From the NCBI GenBank assembly GCA_019359615.1, contig JAHHHA010000007.1:62001-126000 (forward strand): 64,000 nucleotides of DNA, read 5' to 3'. The stretch is from Cyanosarcina radialis HA8281-LM2 (GTDB taxonomy: Bacteria > Cyanobacteriota > Cyanobacteriia > Cyanobacteriales > CCAP-1448). Shown here piece after piece: positions 36,365 through 45,467 of the stretch. A program made the position numbers and the translations under genes. How positions within the stretch are numbered: the first letter of the stretch is position 1; each line of letters begins with the position of its first letter. The notes under the pieces are model-generated. The model searched no databases. It saw only the letters and a list, made by a program, of their open reading frames with translations, and had not been told where the DNA came from.

Positions 36365-37399
36365 TCATGACATTATTTTTTTCCCCAATTGCAATTCCTT
36401 CGGTGAAATTCCAAATCTTTGTTTAAAAGCTTTAGCAAAATAACCTAAATGTGAGTATCCGACGGCGTTTGCCACTTCTGCAACTTGCATTTTGCTTCCA
36501 GCTAACATGACTTTTGCCTGTTCCATCCGGTAGTCGTGTAAATAGCCGAATACCGTAGTTCCAAACACCTCTCGAAAACAATAGCGTAATTTGCGATCGC
36601 CTAAACCAACTAGTTGCGCTAACTCGAACAGCGATGGCGGATTTTCAGCACGATTAATGATAATATCTCTGGCATGGTAAGCTTTTTCTATATCTATAGG
36701 TCGTAAATTAGCGACTGCCCGAATCGCTCGTTCTCGATGTAAAAACTGATTTAATTGTAACGCTAATAATTCTAAAACTCGACTTTCTAAATACATCCGT
36801 TTCATCATTCCTTGAAACGGTGGTTTGAGTATTTGCTGCAACACCGCAAACATCGCTGGCGTAACTTCTCCCACTGGATAATGAAATCTGGTTGGATAAC
36901 TTTCATCGATTAATGTCTGCAATGGAGTTGGTAATAATTCAAAACCTCGGACGAAAGTTTTAAAAACATTAATATCGATACTAATAGTCAAGTCTAAATT
37001 GTGTTCTCCACCTAAAGAATGATGAATCTCATCTACATTCGGCAAATAGAATAAGTAATTTTCGCCAACTCGTTCGACATAATCATCGGGAATTTCTTTA
37101 ATTCCTGGAGTTAGCGTTCGCAAATTGCCAGAAATATGAAATTTAGATATCAATGGATAGGGAAAACCGTGAATGCTCCAATGTTTTAAATCCTGATGCT
37201 GGATTGCATCTCCTATTCCTAGTATCAATCCCGGACGCAGTTCGACTTCGTAAGATAGCTCGGTATAAAAATTATTTTCTAATTGCCAAATTTCATCAAA
37301 ACCATCATGATTTAATAGTCGCCGACCATTGTTTTTGATACTTTCTTCTTGTAATTGACCGAATTCATCTTCAGTGAGTATATGCATCGCCATCACCAT
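36365..37399 (-). CDS. AraC-family regulator, module D (PchR-like)
   Basis: 344 residues, C-terminal AraC double helix-turn-helix (SLFELAQLVGLGDRKLRYCF, then VAEVANAVGYSHLGYFAKAF, SPKE). The N-terminal part is the most divergent of the four regulators. Three possible ATGs (37399, 37393, 37387) lie close together. It is 450 bp from receptor D because of inserted repeats. A Fur-like element lies 28-53 bp upstream. Confidence 0.87.
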   Translation of the reverse strand: MVMAMHILTEDEFGQLQEESIKNNGRRLLNHDGFDEIWQLENNFYTELSYEVELRPGLILGIGDAIQHQDLKHWSIHGFPYPLISKFHISGNLRTLTPGIKEIPDDYVERVGENYLFYLPNVDEIHHSLGGEHNLDLTISIDINVFKTFVRGFELLPTPLQTLIDESYPTRFHYPVGEVTPAMFAVLQQILKPPFQGMMKRMYLESRVLELLALQLNQFLHRERAIRAVANLRPIDIEKAYHARDIIINRAENPPSLFELAQLVGLGDRKLRYCFREVFGTTVFGYLHDYRMEQAKVMLAGSKMQVAEVANAVGYSHLGYFAKAFKQRFGISPKELQLGKKIMS

Positions 37400-37426
37400 C
37401 GCTGGAGTTAGTATACTACTATATTA

Positions 37427-37452
37427 AATGAGAGTTTTTAGCAATAATTATC
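37427..37452. promoter_or_regulatory. Possible Fur-like box before AraC D
   Basis: AATGAGAGTTTTTAGCAATA followed by ATTATC, related to the elements at 13349 and 28674 but with a poorer palindrome. Confidence 0.4.
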
Positions 37453-37518
37453 CGATCGAGTCCCGGTTAGGGCGATCGGTTGTTAGTTGGCAGGCGATCG
37501 AACCATCAATAGTTGTAA

Positions 37519-38328
37519 CTAGCAACTTGCGTTAATAGCAGATAGCGGGCAGATTTGCAGCCCAACCGGAGTTTCTAAAGTCACCACATCCAAGCCAAAT
37601 ACTTCTGCGAAATTAGCTGGAGTGAGAACCTCAGCCGTTGTACCCACAGCCCACAGATGCCCTCGATCCAACAGAGCGAGCCGAGAGCTATATCTAGCTG
37701 CTAAGTTGATTTCATGCAAAACGGTAATTAATGTCAGTTTTTGTTCTTGGTTTAGGTGTTTCAGCAATTCTAATAGTTCTAGTTGATAGCGCAGATCTAG
37801 ATAAGTTGTAGGTTCGTCTAACAACAAAATTCGGGCATCTTGGGCTAAAGCTAAAGCCAAGAAAGCTCGCTGTCTCTCACCTCCAGAGAGTTGCTGGACT
37901 GGGCGATCGCATTTATCTAGCATTTGAACTTGCTTCAGCGCGGCTTCTACTTTAGCATTTCCGGCTCGATCGAGTTCCCACTGCCACCAGGCTTGATGGG
38001 GGCTTCTGCCCAAACTCGCTAGCTGGCGAACTGTCAGCCCCGCTGGAATCGTCTGTTGTTGCGGTAGCATTGCCAGCTTTTGGGCTACTACTTTTGTCGG
38101 TTGAGAGTGAATTTCTCGGCCGTCAAGCAAGATCGTACCTATCTGAGGCGAAAGCAGACGCGCCATCAGTTTCAACAAGGTTGATTTGCCAGAACCATTA
38201 GGGCCGATAATGCTCAGCCATTCTCCAGGGGCTACTACTAGATTAATTGATGCTAAGGCAGTAATTGAGCCATAAGCGATGGTGAGGTTTCTGACTTCTA
38301 ATTGAGTAGCGATCGCGGATACCCCCAT
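37519..38328 (-). CDS. Ferric siderophore ABC transporter ATPase (FecE-like), second set
   Basis: 269 residues. Walker A GPNGSGKST at 42-50, signature LSGGERQR at 147-154, Walker B ILLLDEP at 167-173, H-loop VLHEINLAARY. It is the ATPase expected for the permease at 39722-40720, from which it is separated by two Uma2 genes, one on the opposite strand; its transcription must now start within or beyond the minus-strand Uma2 gene that ends 6 bp before it. Confidence 0.92.
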   Translation of the reverse strand: MGVSAIATQLEVRNLTIAYGSITALASINLVVAPGEWLSIIGPNGSGKSTLLKLMARLLSPQIGTILLDGREIHSQPTKVVAQKLAMLPQQQTIPAGLTVRQLASLGRSPHQAWWQWELDRAGNAKVEAALKQVQMLDKCDRPVQQLSGGERQRAFLALALAQDARILLLDEPTTYLDLRYQLELLELLKHLNQEQKLTLITVLHEINLAARYSSRLALLDRGHLWAVGTTAEVLTPANFAEVFGLDVVTLETPVGLQICPLSAINASC

Positions 38329-38334
38329 GTACGT

Positions 38335-38946
38335 TTATTGTTCGAGAAGATAACGGTTAAACGATCGCACTGCCTCTCCTAAATCTGTTTCAGCCATTAA
38401 CACATGACGCTCAAACACAGCTAAATCAAGAGCCATCAATCCTGGTAATCGGCTCTGCTCGATTCGTTCGTACCCCCGCTCCCCCAAGTGATATAGTTCT
38501 AACACTCCGTCTTCCCAGAACCAGACCTCTGGCACCCCAATTGCCTGATAACGCTTGAGCTTGGCTATGTTCCCGCTGGTAAAAACTACCTCAACCGACA
38601 AATCGGGTACTGCTTTCTCCCCACCAATGCAATAAGATTGGTCAGGCTGTGCTGATGCCACCCCTTCTTTTTCCTGGTCTGCCGAGCCAACCCCTAAAAA
38701 CAAAATCCCCTGATGGGCTAGAAACAGCGTCAACAAAACCCCCATCGCATGAGAAAACTTTTCATGGGATCTACCTGGCATAAGAATCTCGATCGTGCCC
38801 TCAAAGTAAAATAGCTTGATTCCTGGTGAGGCCTCGCAACCCCGCTGAATCAACTTGAAATGCTCCCATCCACCCTGAATCGAGAGCAGGCGATCTTTTG
38901 GGCAGTCCTCTGAAGCTTGTGAAAATTTGTTGAGGGTAACAGTCAT
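38335..38946 (-). CDS. Uma2-family putative endonuclease-like protein
   Basis: 203 residues of the DUF820/Uma2 family: IKLFYFEGTIEILMPGRSHE, QPDQSYCIGGEKAVPDLSVEVVFTSG and VPEVWFWEDG are the conserved blocks. It ends 6 bp before the FecE-like ATPase and would be co-transcribed with it. It is one of four Uma2 genes in the iron island; its function is unproven. Confidence 0.87.
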   Translation of the reverse strand: MTVTLNKFSQASEDCPKDRLLSIQGGWEHFKLIQRGCEASPGIKLFYFEGTIEILMPGRSHEKFSHAMGVLLTLFLAHQGILFLGVGSADQEKEGVASAQPDQSYCIGGEKAVPDLSVEVVFTSGNIAKLKRYQAIGVPEVWFWEDGVLELYHLGERGYERIEQSRLPGLMALDLAVFERHVLMAETDLGEAVRSFNRYLLEQ

Positions 38947-39138
38947 AACGCGATCGCTCCAGCGTTCAGATATTCGATCGGCACCGTCCCAATTATAAAT
39001 AATCGTGCGGTATGTCGCATTCAGTGGCCGGGCGGTTCTCGATATCGATCTTTTTTACGATCGACTTTAGCGATCGCCGATCGCCGAATATTATTGCTAT
39101 AATTGAAGGCAAAAAAACAGTTAGAGGTGGTTGTGAAA

Positions 39139-39696
39139 ATGACAATTTCAACCCCAAAAATAACTTTGGATAATTTTTTACAACTCGCGCATATCGATGA
39201 ATCCCCAGCTTGGGAATATATTAACGGAGAGATATTTCAAAAAAACATGGGGGGAGGCAAACACAGTCTTTTACAGAAACGCTTAGTGCGAGCGATCGAT
39301 TCCACCAATAGTAATTACGAAGCTTTTCCAGAATTACGCTGTTCGTTTGAAAATCGTTCCATAGTTCCAGATGTGGCAATTGTAGCCAACGATCGATTAC
39401 CAGTCGATGAAAATGGTGAGATTATTAGCACGGGAATTAATTTTGCCCCCGATTGGGTAATTGAAATACTTTCACCAGACCAAAGCCAAACTAAGGTAAC
39501 TGGCAATATTTTACATTGTTTGAGAAATGGTTGCTTGTTAGGTTGGTTAATCGATCCTAGCGAGCGTTCTATTATTGTTTATCAACCCAATTATTTGCCA
39601 AATATTTTAATGAGAAGTGACGTTTTACCTGTTTTACCCGATATTAATTTAACGCTTGATGCTGACGATATTTTTGCTTGGTTAAAAATTCGATAA
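39139..39696 (+). CDS. Uma2-family putative endonuclease-like protein
   Basis: 185 residues from ATG 39139 (MTISTPKITLDNFLQLAHID), preceded by AGAGG; TTG 39103 and GTG 39133 are alternatives. Conserved PELRCSFENRSIVPDVAIV and DWVIEILSPDQS show the PD-(D/E)XK-like core. It is on the plus strand, between the permease and ATPase genes of the second transporter, and converges with the permease (26 bp between stops). Confidence 0.87.
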   Translation: MTISTPKITLDNFLQLAHIDESPAWEYINGEIFQKNMGGGKHSLLQKRLVRAIDSTNSNYEAFPELRCSFENRSIVPDVAIVANDRLPVDENGEIISTGINFAPDWVIEILSPDQSQTKVTGNILHCLRNGCLLGWLIDPSERSIIVYQPNYLPNILMRSDVLPVLPDINLTLDADDIFAWLKIR

Positions 39697-39721
39697 ATTG
39701 GCAGGCGGTTACTTTTGACTT

Positions 39722-40720
39722 TCAAGACAGATCGGAACGACGGTAAAGTAAAGTCCCAAAAACAGGCGCGCCAATAATTGAAGTTACCACCCCAACTGGT
39801 AATTCGATCGCTCCCAAACGGGCAATTAAATCGGCAATTATCATTAATAAGGCTCCGGTTACGGCTGAGAGGGGTAAAACTAAGTTTTGCTCTGTTCCTA
39901 CTAGCAAGCGCACGATGTGGGGCACGACTAAGCCGACGAAACCAATCAAACCGCTGAGGCTAACTGCTCCAGCGGCGAGGAAAGTAGCAATGCCGCCAAT
40001 TAATAAACGCGATCGCTGCAAGGAAACGCCCAAACCTACAGCTAATTCATCACCTAAACCTAACAAATTTAACGGACGCGCTACCAAACATCCAGCAATT
40101 AAACCGAGTGAAATATACGCTCCAACTACCTTAACTTCTATCCAGCTTTTGCCGTTGAGACTGCCGATTAACCAATTGAGTGCCACTTGGATGCGATCGT
40201 CAGAAAATAGTAACAAGATCGAGCTAATCGCTCCCAACAAAGAGCTAATTGCTACTCCTCCTAAAATTAGGCGTTGAATAGAAATTCCTAATGGGGTGCG
40301 GGCTAAAGTGTAAACTACCAAGGCGGTCAAAATTGCTCCCATCCAAGCAGCTAAAGGAACCAAAGTGACAAACCACCCTAAAGTGAGCAAAGTCACAGCA
40401 GCTAAGCCAGCACCCGCAGAAATTCCTAATAAAAATGGATCGGCCAATCCATTGCGCAACATTCCTTGCAATAAGGCTCCTGACATTCCTAAAGCCGCTC
40501 CTACTAACGCCGCCGCGAGGGTGCGAGGTAGACGTAAATCCCACAAAATTGTTTGATTAATCGGATCGCCTCGATGTAGGATTGCTAACCCTATTTCTTG
40601 AAGAGTTAACGGAACCGCACCAAAAGCCAGAGAAGCTGCGATCGCTACTGTTAAACTTCCTCCTAAAATTACAGTTGCTAGCAGAAAGCGGTTTTTTGAT
40701 TTGCCAATCCCTAGTTGCAA
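39722..40720 (-). CDS. Ferric siderophore ABC permease (FecCD family), second set
   Basis: 332 residues from TTG 40720 (reads QLGIGKSKNRFLLATVILG), chosen because AAGGA lies at proper distance and the start falls just after the binding-protein stop at 40725; the frame is open further to 40783. Motifs LRLPRTLAAALVG, NGLADPFLLGISAGA and GFVGLVVPHIVR are those of BtuC/FecCD permeases. Only one permease gene is present, so it would act as a homodimer like BtuC. It could serve cobalamin or heme rather than a siderophore. Confidence 0.9.
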   Translation of the reverse strand: MQLGIGKSKNRFLLATVILGGSLTVAIAASLAFGAVPLTLQEIGLAILHRGDPINQTILWDLRLPRTLAAALVGAALGMSGALLQGMLRNGLADPFLLGISAGAGLAAVTLLTLGWFVTLVPLAAWMGAILTALVVYTLARTPLGISIQRLILGGVAISSLLGAISSILLLFSDDRIQVALNWLIGSLNGKSWIEVKVVGAYISLGLIAGCLVARPLNLLGLGDELAVGLGVSLQRSRLLIGGIATFLAAGAVSLSGLIGFVGLVVPHIVRLLVGTEQNLVLPLSAVTGALLMIIADLIARLGAIELPVGVVTSIIGAPVFGTLLYRRSDLS

Positions 40721-40724
40721 TTTT

Positions 40725-41636
40725 CTATTCCTTGCCAGATGAAATTTGTTTGAGTTTGACGCTAGCCTGTTCGATCGCTCCAATACTTCCAGGGTTGACT
40801 AATCCGTAGTATTCAAACTCGTAAACTCGATTGGATTTAACGGCTTTTAGTTGATTCCAAAACGGCTGAGACTTAAATTTATCTAAAATTTTATCTCCAG
40901 TATCGACTACAATTAACACTTCTGGATCTGCTTGCAGGATTTTCTCAGGGGACAAAGATATATAGCCTTTCATCGCACTTTTCCCTTGTAAGTCAGCCGC
41001 AATGTTTTTAAAATTGAATTTCTCTAACATATCGCCAGCCCAACTATCTTTATTAGGAGACAAGATCGGCTGAACGCTAACTAGAACTAGTGCAGAAGTT
41101 TTAGAATTAGATTTATTATCTAAAATCAATTTGTATTTATTTAATAGTTTTTCTGGCTTAGCATTCAACGATTTACTCAAACTGTTTGTCAATGCTTCCA
41201 GTTGTTCCCAACTATCAACATCAGATAAAACAAGGGGAATATTTAGCTGTTGGAATTTAGGAGCAGTAGAGTCGTGAAATCCGGCAGCGCCAATTACTAA
41301 ATCTGGTTTGAGGGCGACAATTTTTTCTAGGTTTGGCTGCGATCGCCCTTCGCTGACGCGGGGAATTTTCTCAAATCTGGAATCGCGCTCTAATAATTTA
41401 CTACCCGACATCCCGACTAATTTACTGCTATCCAATCGATCGATAATATCGGCTGACAAAGAAGTTAAAGCGACAATTCTTTGCGCCGATCGACTTTCTA
41501 GACTCGTCGATGGCTGCGGATTGGCTGAGGCTACAGGATTGGAATTGTTAGTATTACTCGCGTCGATCGCGGTACAGCTTGTTAACAGCAGGGCGATCGA
41601 AATTGCCCAGATTTTGACGATAACCGAATTCTTCAT
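40725..41636 (-). CDS. Iron/B12-type binding lipoprotein (FecB-like), second set
   Basis: 303 residues, lipobox LLTSC (KIWAISIALLLTSC), then SAQRIVALTSLSADIIDRLD and KPDLVIGAAG. It lacks the CRxxQHxxGExC signature of the four module proteins, so it belongs to another subgroup, consistent with its own permease immediately downstream. Ligand not determinable; siderophore, heme and cobinamide are possible. Confidence 0.88.
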   Translation of the reverse strand: MKNSVIVKIWAISIALLLTSCTAIDASNTNNSNPVASANPQPSTSLESRSAQRIVALTSLSADIIDRLDSSKLVGMSGSKLLERDSRFEKIPRVSEGRSQPNLEKIVALKPDLVIGAAGFHDSTAPKFQQLNIPLVLSDVDSWEQLEALTNSLSKSLNAKPEKLLNKYKLILDNKSNSKTSALVLVSVQPILSPNKDSWAGDMLEKFNFKNIAADLQGKSAMKGYISLSPEKILQADPEVLIVVDTGDKILDKFKSQPFWNQLKAVKSNRVYEFEYYGLVNPGSIGAIEQASVKLKQISSGKE

Positions 41637-41651
41637 CTTTTCCTCCGATCG

Positions 41652-41680
41652 AGTAGAGCCGTAGCAGTGCCACGTCTCTA
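41652..41680. repeat. Degenerate GTAGAGACGTAGC palindrome
   Basis: GTAGAGCCGTAGCAGTGCCA then CGTCTCTAC, an imperfect copy of the perfect palindrome at 61509-61536. Confidence 0.7.
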
Positions 41681-41696
41681 CATTACCAAAATCGAT

Positions 41697-42395
41697 TCAG
41701 TTCAAACCCGCTAAACTTCCCAACGTCAAGAATAAAGCGGCAAAAATTACCAGCGCCATCCCACCAATAAACAGTTCGTATGGCTTTTCTTGACTCGAAC
41801 CCAGGTAGCGATCGCTCAGTTCTGCTAGTTGTTGGCGGTAATGCTCTCCATAGCGAGCTATCCGATTAAACGGTAAAGCACCCAAGTCCCGTTGAGGTAA
41901 AATCCGTCGCCGTTGATAGGGAACGGTAGAGTCGTTAAAGTTATCCTGATACTCTTGGCTATCGAGCAAGAGATCGATAAACTTTTTCAGCCCTTGAGTT
42001 GCCAGTACCGTGGACCAAGCCAGCTTTTCTCGCTCGTTAAAAACTTCTCGACCGAGAATTCGCTGAATGCAGAGTTGCACGAACCGATAGTTGTTGTTGC
42101 TGTCGTAATTCAGCCGCCGGAACGGATCGGAGGTGGCTAATCCAGCAATAAACTGCTTGACGGTAATTTGCCCGGCTCTGAGTTGAGATTCCAGGCAGGT
42201 TTGACGAGTGCTTTTGAGCATCTGCTGTTCGTGAAAAATCTGGCGATATGCAGCTTTAATTAATTCGTCCATTTCGCTACTAGAGAGCAGATTTTCTGTG
42301 CTGTAAATTCTGGGATGTTCGTCGCCTGGAATTTCATAGCCAGCAACTCGCTGATTTTGACTGGAAAGCGGATAAGTTAATGTGGGTAAAGACAT
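41697..42395 (-). CDS. cpcL: Membrane-anchored phycobilisome rod linker (CpcG2/CpcL-like)
   Basis: 232 residues from ATG 42395 (MSLPTLTYPLSSQNQRVAGYE, the usual CpcG N-terminus). The rod-linker (PBS_linker_poly) domain spans about 20-185 (YRQIFHEQQML ... FRRLNYDSNNNYRFVQLCIQRILGR). Instead of the soluble CpcG tail it ends in a hydrophobic segment (YELFIGGMALVIFAALFLTLG, about 207-229), which is the hallmark of CpcL, the linker that attaches phycobilin rods directly to photosystem I. It is the third gene of the isiA-psaL/isiA operon, about 100 bp after isiA, implying that under iron starvation rods are directed to PSI. Confidence 0.87.
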   Translation of the reverse strand: MSLPTLTYPLSSQNQRVAGYEIPGDEHPRIYSTENLLSSSEMDELIKAAYRQIFHEQQMLKSTRQTCLESQLRAGQITVKQFIAGLATSDPFRRLNYDSNNNYRFVQLCIQRILGREVFNEREKLAWSTVLATQGLKKFIDLLLDSQEYQDNFNDSTVPYQRRRILPQRDLGALPFNRIARYGEHYRQQLAELSDRYLGSSQEKPYELFIGGMALVIFAALFLTLGSLAGLN

Positions 42396-42426
42396 ATCGA
42401 TCGAATCTCCATTGTTAGATTTATCG

Positions 42427-42474
42427 GTAGGTTGGGTTATTGGTAGGTTGGGTTGAACGCAGTGAAACCCAACA
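42427..42474. repeat. GTTGGGTTGAACG..GTGAAACCCAAC palindromic repeat
   Basis: Direct TAGGTTGGGTT twice, then TTGAACGCAGTGAAACCCAA forming a stem with GGTTGGGTT. The same dispersed element occurs at 55430-55476 and, degenerate, at 23774-23800. It sits between isiA and cpcL and could form a hairpin in their mRNA. Confidence 0.7.
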
Positions 42475-42501
42475 AAATCCAAGCGTGGTGAGGGCTGACC
42501 A

Positions 42502-43476
42502 TCATTTTTGCTTTGACGGAGTACCAGTTTTAGCTCGGTAAGCGTGCCAAAGATGTCCGCCAAGTGCCAGCAGACCTAGAAAAATTTGCACGATCGCCAT
42601 CCCATTTCGATCGATGCCGTAAAATTCGTTGGGAAAAACTGTGGTGTTGTAGCTGACGAAAGCCCAAGAGACAAAGGCCATAAACGCCAGCGCCCCCAAA
42701 CTGTAAGACAAAATTGCATCTGCTTGGATTTGCAGCCCAAAGGGGATAGACTGCGGCCTTACCAGAATATGCCAGACCCCACCAGCAACTAACAGGATGC
42801 CGATCCAGATATGTCCGCCGACGACATCTTCTAAATTATTGACGCTTGCCATTCCTAGAGGATTCCAACCCTTGTCGGTCAGTCCGACTAAGTAGCCAAA
42901 AATCTCTGCTGGGTTGAGGTTGGGGGCAGTAATAAGTCGTACTTTTTGCACCGCCGGATCGTAAATGCCACCGAATTTCGTCGCCTTCAGCACCAGCGCA
43001 AAAGCGCCCAATCCGAGAAAAATTAGGTGGTGTCCTAAAATCAAGCTTAGTTGTTTGGGATCGTTCCATTCGTAGTGGAATTTTGCTGCCTGTCCCGTAC
43101 TATCTTTCAAATTTGCAGGCCCTTTGAAGACGTGAAAAAGTCCCCCAGCCGCTAATACCGCCGATGCTGCCAGATGCAAGATCCCGATGACAAAATAGGG
43201 ATAGGTATTAGCAATCGCGCCTCCATCTCCTACTCCCCAACCGAGGGCGGCTAAGTGCGGTAGAAGGGTAAAGCCCTGTTCTGCTATTGGCAGATCGGCA
43301 CGATAGCGATCGACTTCAGCGATCGTGGTTGCTCCTGCCCAAAACATAATTAAACCTGCATGGGCTAGATGAGCGCCTAACAGTTGACCGGAAAAGTTAA
43401 CTAACTTAGCATTACCGATCGACCAGGTATTTCCAGTACCCGATGCCCAAGTTCGTTCTGTAGAAATCGAAACCAT
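42502..43476 (-). CDS. isiA: Iron-stress chlorophyll-binding protein (IsiA/CP43'-like)
   Basis: 324 residues from ATG 43476, chosen because AAGAGGT lies 5 bases upstream; the open frame starts further up at 43545. IsiA/Pcb family: six transmembrane helices with conserved histidine blocks ([70 protein letters not shown]) that bind chlorophyll a. IsiA forms an antenna ring around PSI and dissipates energy when iron is low (family knowledge). It follows the IsiA-PsaL fusion in one operon. Confidence 0.93.
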   Translation of the reverse strand: MVSISTERTWASGTGNTWSIGNAKLVNFSGQLLGAHLAHAGLIMFWAGATTIAEVDRYRADLPIAEQGFTLLPHLAALGWGVGDGGAIANTYPYFVIGILHLAASAVLAAGGLFHVFKGPANLKDSTGQAAKFHYEWNDPKQLSLILGHHLIFLGLGAFALVLKATKFGGIYDPAVQKVRLITAPNLNPAEIFGYLVGLTDKGWNPLGMASVNNLEDVVGGHIWIGILLVAGGVWHILVRPQSIPFGLQIQADAILSYSLGALAFMAFVSWAFVSYNTTVFPNEFYGIDRNGMAIVQIFLGLLALGGHLWHAYRAKTGTPSKQK

Positions 43477-43557
43477 TTCAACCTCTTGATATTTAATATG
43501 AAGAAAACATCTGCGTTCTGGTAGCGCAGATGTTGTTTGGCTCAACTTTTGGCAACG

Positions 43558-45030
43558 CTACGACAGTCGGCTGAAACCATCTAGCAGGAAGTAGGCGAAG
43601 ATCGCACCCCCAATCGCTCCAACGAGCAAACTGAGCGAGAATTTCTGCCAAGCTGCGACTGTTTGCAACGATGCTGGCATGGTTGACGGGTTGGCAATCT
43701 GCCCGCTGGTGGTTGTTAATGCCCGTTTTCCCGATGGTGCGAAGGAAACGCTGCCATATAAAAAGAGTCCTGTAGTCATAATCGCAATCAGTCCCAGACC
43801 AGAGAGTAAGCCAGCTAAATTAGCCATCTCTGTCTGCCGCCAAGGACCTAAAAGCGTGAAGGGACCGATAATCCAGTAGCCGTGGGCCATGCCAATTTCT
43901 AGACCCCGACGTTGAGGCGACAGATTGAGGCGATAGATGGGGAGATTTTTCAAGAAACTGAGGCTCAAATCGGAAGCATTGAGCGGTGTTGCCAGATTTC
44001 CTTGAAACACCTCTTCCATCGGCTTGACCAGCCCATCCTGCTTTAAGTCCACGCCAGCAGCTTTAGCCCGCGCCCGCCAAGCGTGCCAAAGATGCCCGAC
44101 TAAAAACATAAATCCTAACGTGACATGGGAAGTTGCCAGCCATCCCCGCAATGACAGGGTATTATCTGGGTTGACCAAGATTCTGACGGGGCCGTAAAAG
44201 ACTTCGGGATAAACAGTGTCGTTCGCAAAAACAAAATAGGCGGCCAGGATGCCCATATAGGCGATCGCTCCTAAGCTGTAAGCTAGATAAGCTTCTCCCG
44301 ACCAAACTAAAGCTTTTTGCGCCCACGGTAGGGGTTTCGTGGCGGCGTGCCACAACCCGCCGACGATGCAGAGCGAACCGACCCACATATGTCCGCCGAC
44401 TACATCTTCTAGGTTGTTGACGCTGGCCAGTCCTTCAGATCCCGACAAACCGAACAGATAGCCAAAAATTCGCCCTGGATCTAAGGTGGGTTCGGTGACG
44501 AACCGCACGCTGCCCGCATGAGGATCGTACAATCCACCCCAAAACATGGCGTGCCAAACCAGCAGCCAAGCCCCTATCCCCAAAAGCGTTAGGTGAATGC
44601 CCAGAATGGTGGAGATTTTATCGCGATCGTTCCACTCGTAGCCAAAAAAACCAGTCCAGGTGCGATCTTCTGGTAACACCTGCTGGCCTTGGAAGACGTG
44701 GAAAAGTCCCCCGGCTCCCAAGACGGCTGATGAAATCAGATGTAACCCCCCCACCACGAAGTAGGGATAGGTATCGACGACGACTCCGCCATTTCCCACC
44801 CCTAAGCCCAGAGTTGCCAAATGGGGAAGCAAAATTAACCCCTGTTGGTACATTGGCTGTTGCGGGTCGAAGCGGCCGATTTCAAATAAGGTCATCGCTC
44901 CTGCCCAAAAGACAATTAGACCAGCATGGGCAATATGAGCGCCTAACAGTCTGCCTGAGAGGTCGGTTAACCTGGCATTTCCAGTCCACCAGTTATACTC
45001 TCTATTGAGATTGCTGTACGTTTGCTGCAT
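43558..45030 (-). CDS. IsiA-PsaL fusion chlorophyll-binding protein
   Basis: 490 residues. Residues 1-340 are a CP43'/IsiA antenna ([44 protein letters not shown]). Residues about 363-490 are a PsaL domain ([34 protein letters not shown], then two membrane helices). PsaL is the PSI subunit at the trimer interface, so the fusion should dock an antenna at the PSI edge and occupy the PsaL site. Such fusions are known from some cyanobacteria with several isiA genes. RBS GAAAGG precedes ATG 45030. First gene of the operon with isiA and cpcL, under paired Fur-like boxes. Confidence 0.93.
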   Translation of the reverse strand: MQQTYSNLNREYNWWTGNARLTDLSGRLLGAHIAHAGLIVFWAGAMTLFEIGRFDPQQPMYQQGLILLPHLATLGLGVGNGGVVVDTYPYFVVGGLHLISSAVLGAGGLFHVFQGQQVLPEDRTWTGFFGYEWNDRDKISTILGIHLTLLGIGAWLLVWHAMFWGGLYDPHAGSVRFVTEPTLDPGRIFGYLFGLSGSEGLASVNNLEDVVGGHMWVGSLCIVGGLWHAATKPLPWAQKALVWSGEAYLAYSLGAIAYMGILAAYFVFANDTVYPEVFYGPVRILVNPDNTLSLRGWLATSHVTLGFMFLVGHLWHAWRARAKAAGVDLKQDGLVKPMEEVFQGNLATPLNASDLSLSFLKNLPIYRLNLSPQRRGLEIGMAHGYWIIGPFTLLGPWRQTEMANLAGLLSGLGLIAIMTTGLFLYGSVSFAPSGKRALTTTSGQIANPSTMPASLQTVAAWQKFSLSLLVGAIGGAIFAYFLLDGFSRLS

Positions 45031-45105
45031 AATCCTTTCTACTGTTCGGGTTTGAATTGCGGTCTGTCTGCATTTTTCTAGGACTCGATCTCGTCCGAAT
45101 TTTAT

Positions 45106-45155
45106 TGAAGATTATTCTCAATTGCTGCTCGAAATCCAATTTAGAATATTTCTCA
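45106..45155 (-). promoter_or_regulatory. Paired Fur-like boxes before isiA-psaL
   Basis: Two 15-mers of 7-1-7 form: TGAAGAT-T-ATTCTCA (45106-45120) and TTAGAAT-A-TTTCTCA (45141-45155), centres 35 bp apart, 76 bp or more upstream of the IsiA-PsaL start. The same pair, with the same spacing to within one base, occurs before the cupin/isiB genes at 47989-48037. Expected role: iron-dependent repression by FurA. Confidence 0.65.
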
Positions 45156-45234
45156 ATAAGTCGAGATTAAGTTTTGTTACGGAAATTGTCACTCCAACCG
45201 CTAGCAAGCGAATAAACCGATCTTCTAAATAAGT

Positions 45235-45349
45235 CAGGACTTACGCAGCCACAAGATTGATGGTGGTTGCGGTGCTAACGGCAGCGTTTTAGCGTAGCCA
45301 TGCCGCAAGCTATACACACCCTACATTTATAGGTTTTGCGTAAGTCCTG
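45235..45349. mobile_element. 115-bp MITE with 13-bp terminal inverted repeats
   Basis: Perfect terminal inverted repeats CAGGACTTACGCA (45235) and TGCGTAAGTCCTG (ends 45349), flanked by an intact 5-bp target duplication TAAGT (45230-45234 and 45350-45354). No coding capacity. Its interior is related to the repeat at 48110-48205. Nothing else is visible in the 45156-45467 gap. Confidence 0.85.
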
Positions 45350-45467
45350 TAAGTGAATGAGAGAAAGCCATCTTAAGCATTCTGCTTATTGCAAATATTT
45401 TTCTATAAACTTTTCAGATCGTCTATTTGAAGGCTAGTGGCGTGGAGCGTTATAGGCAACCGCCAAT

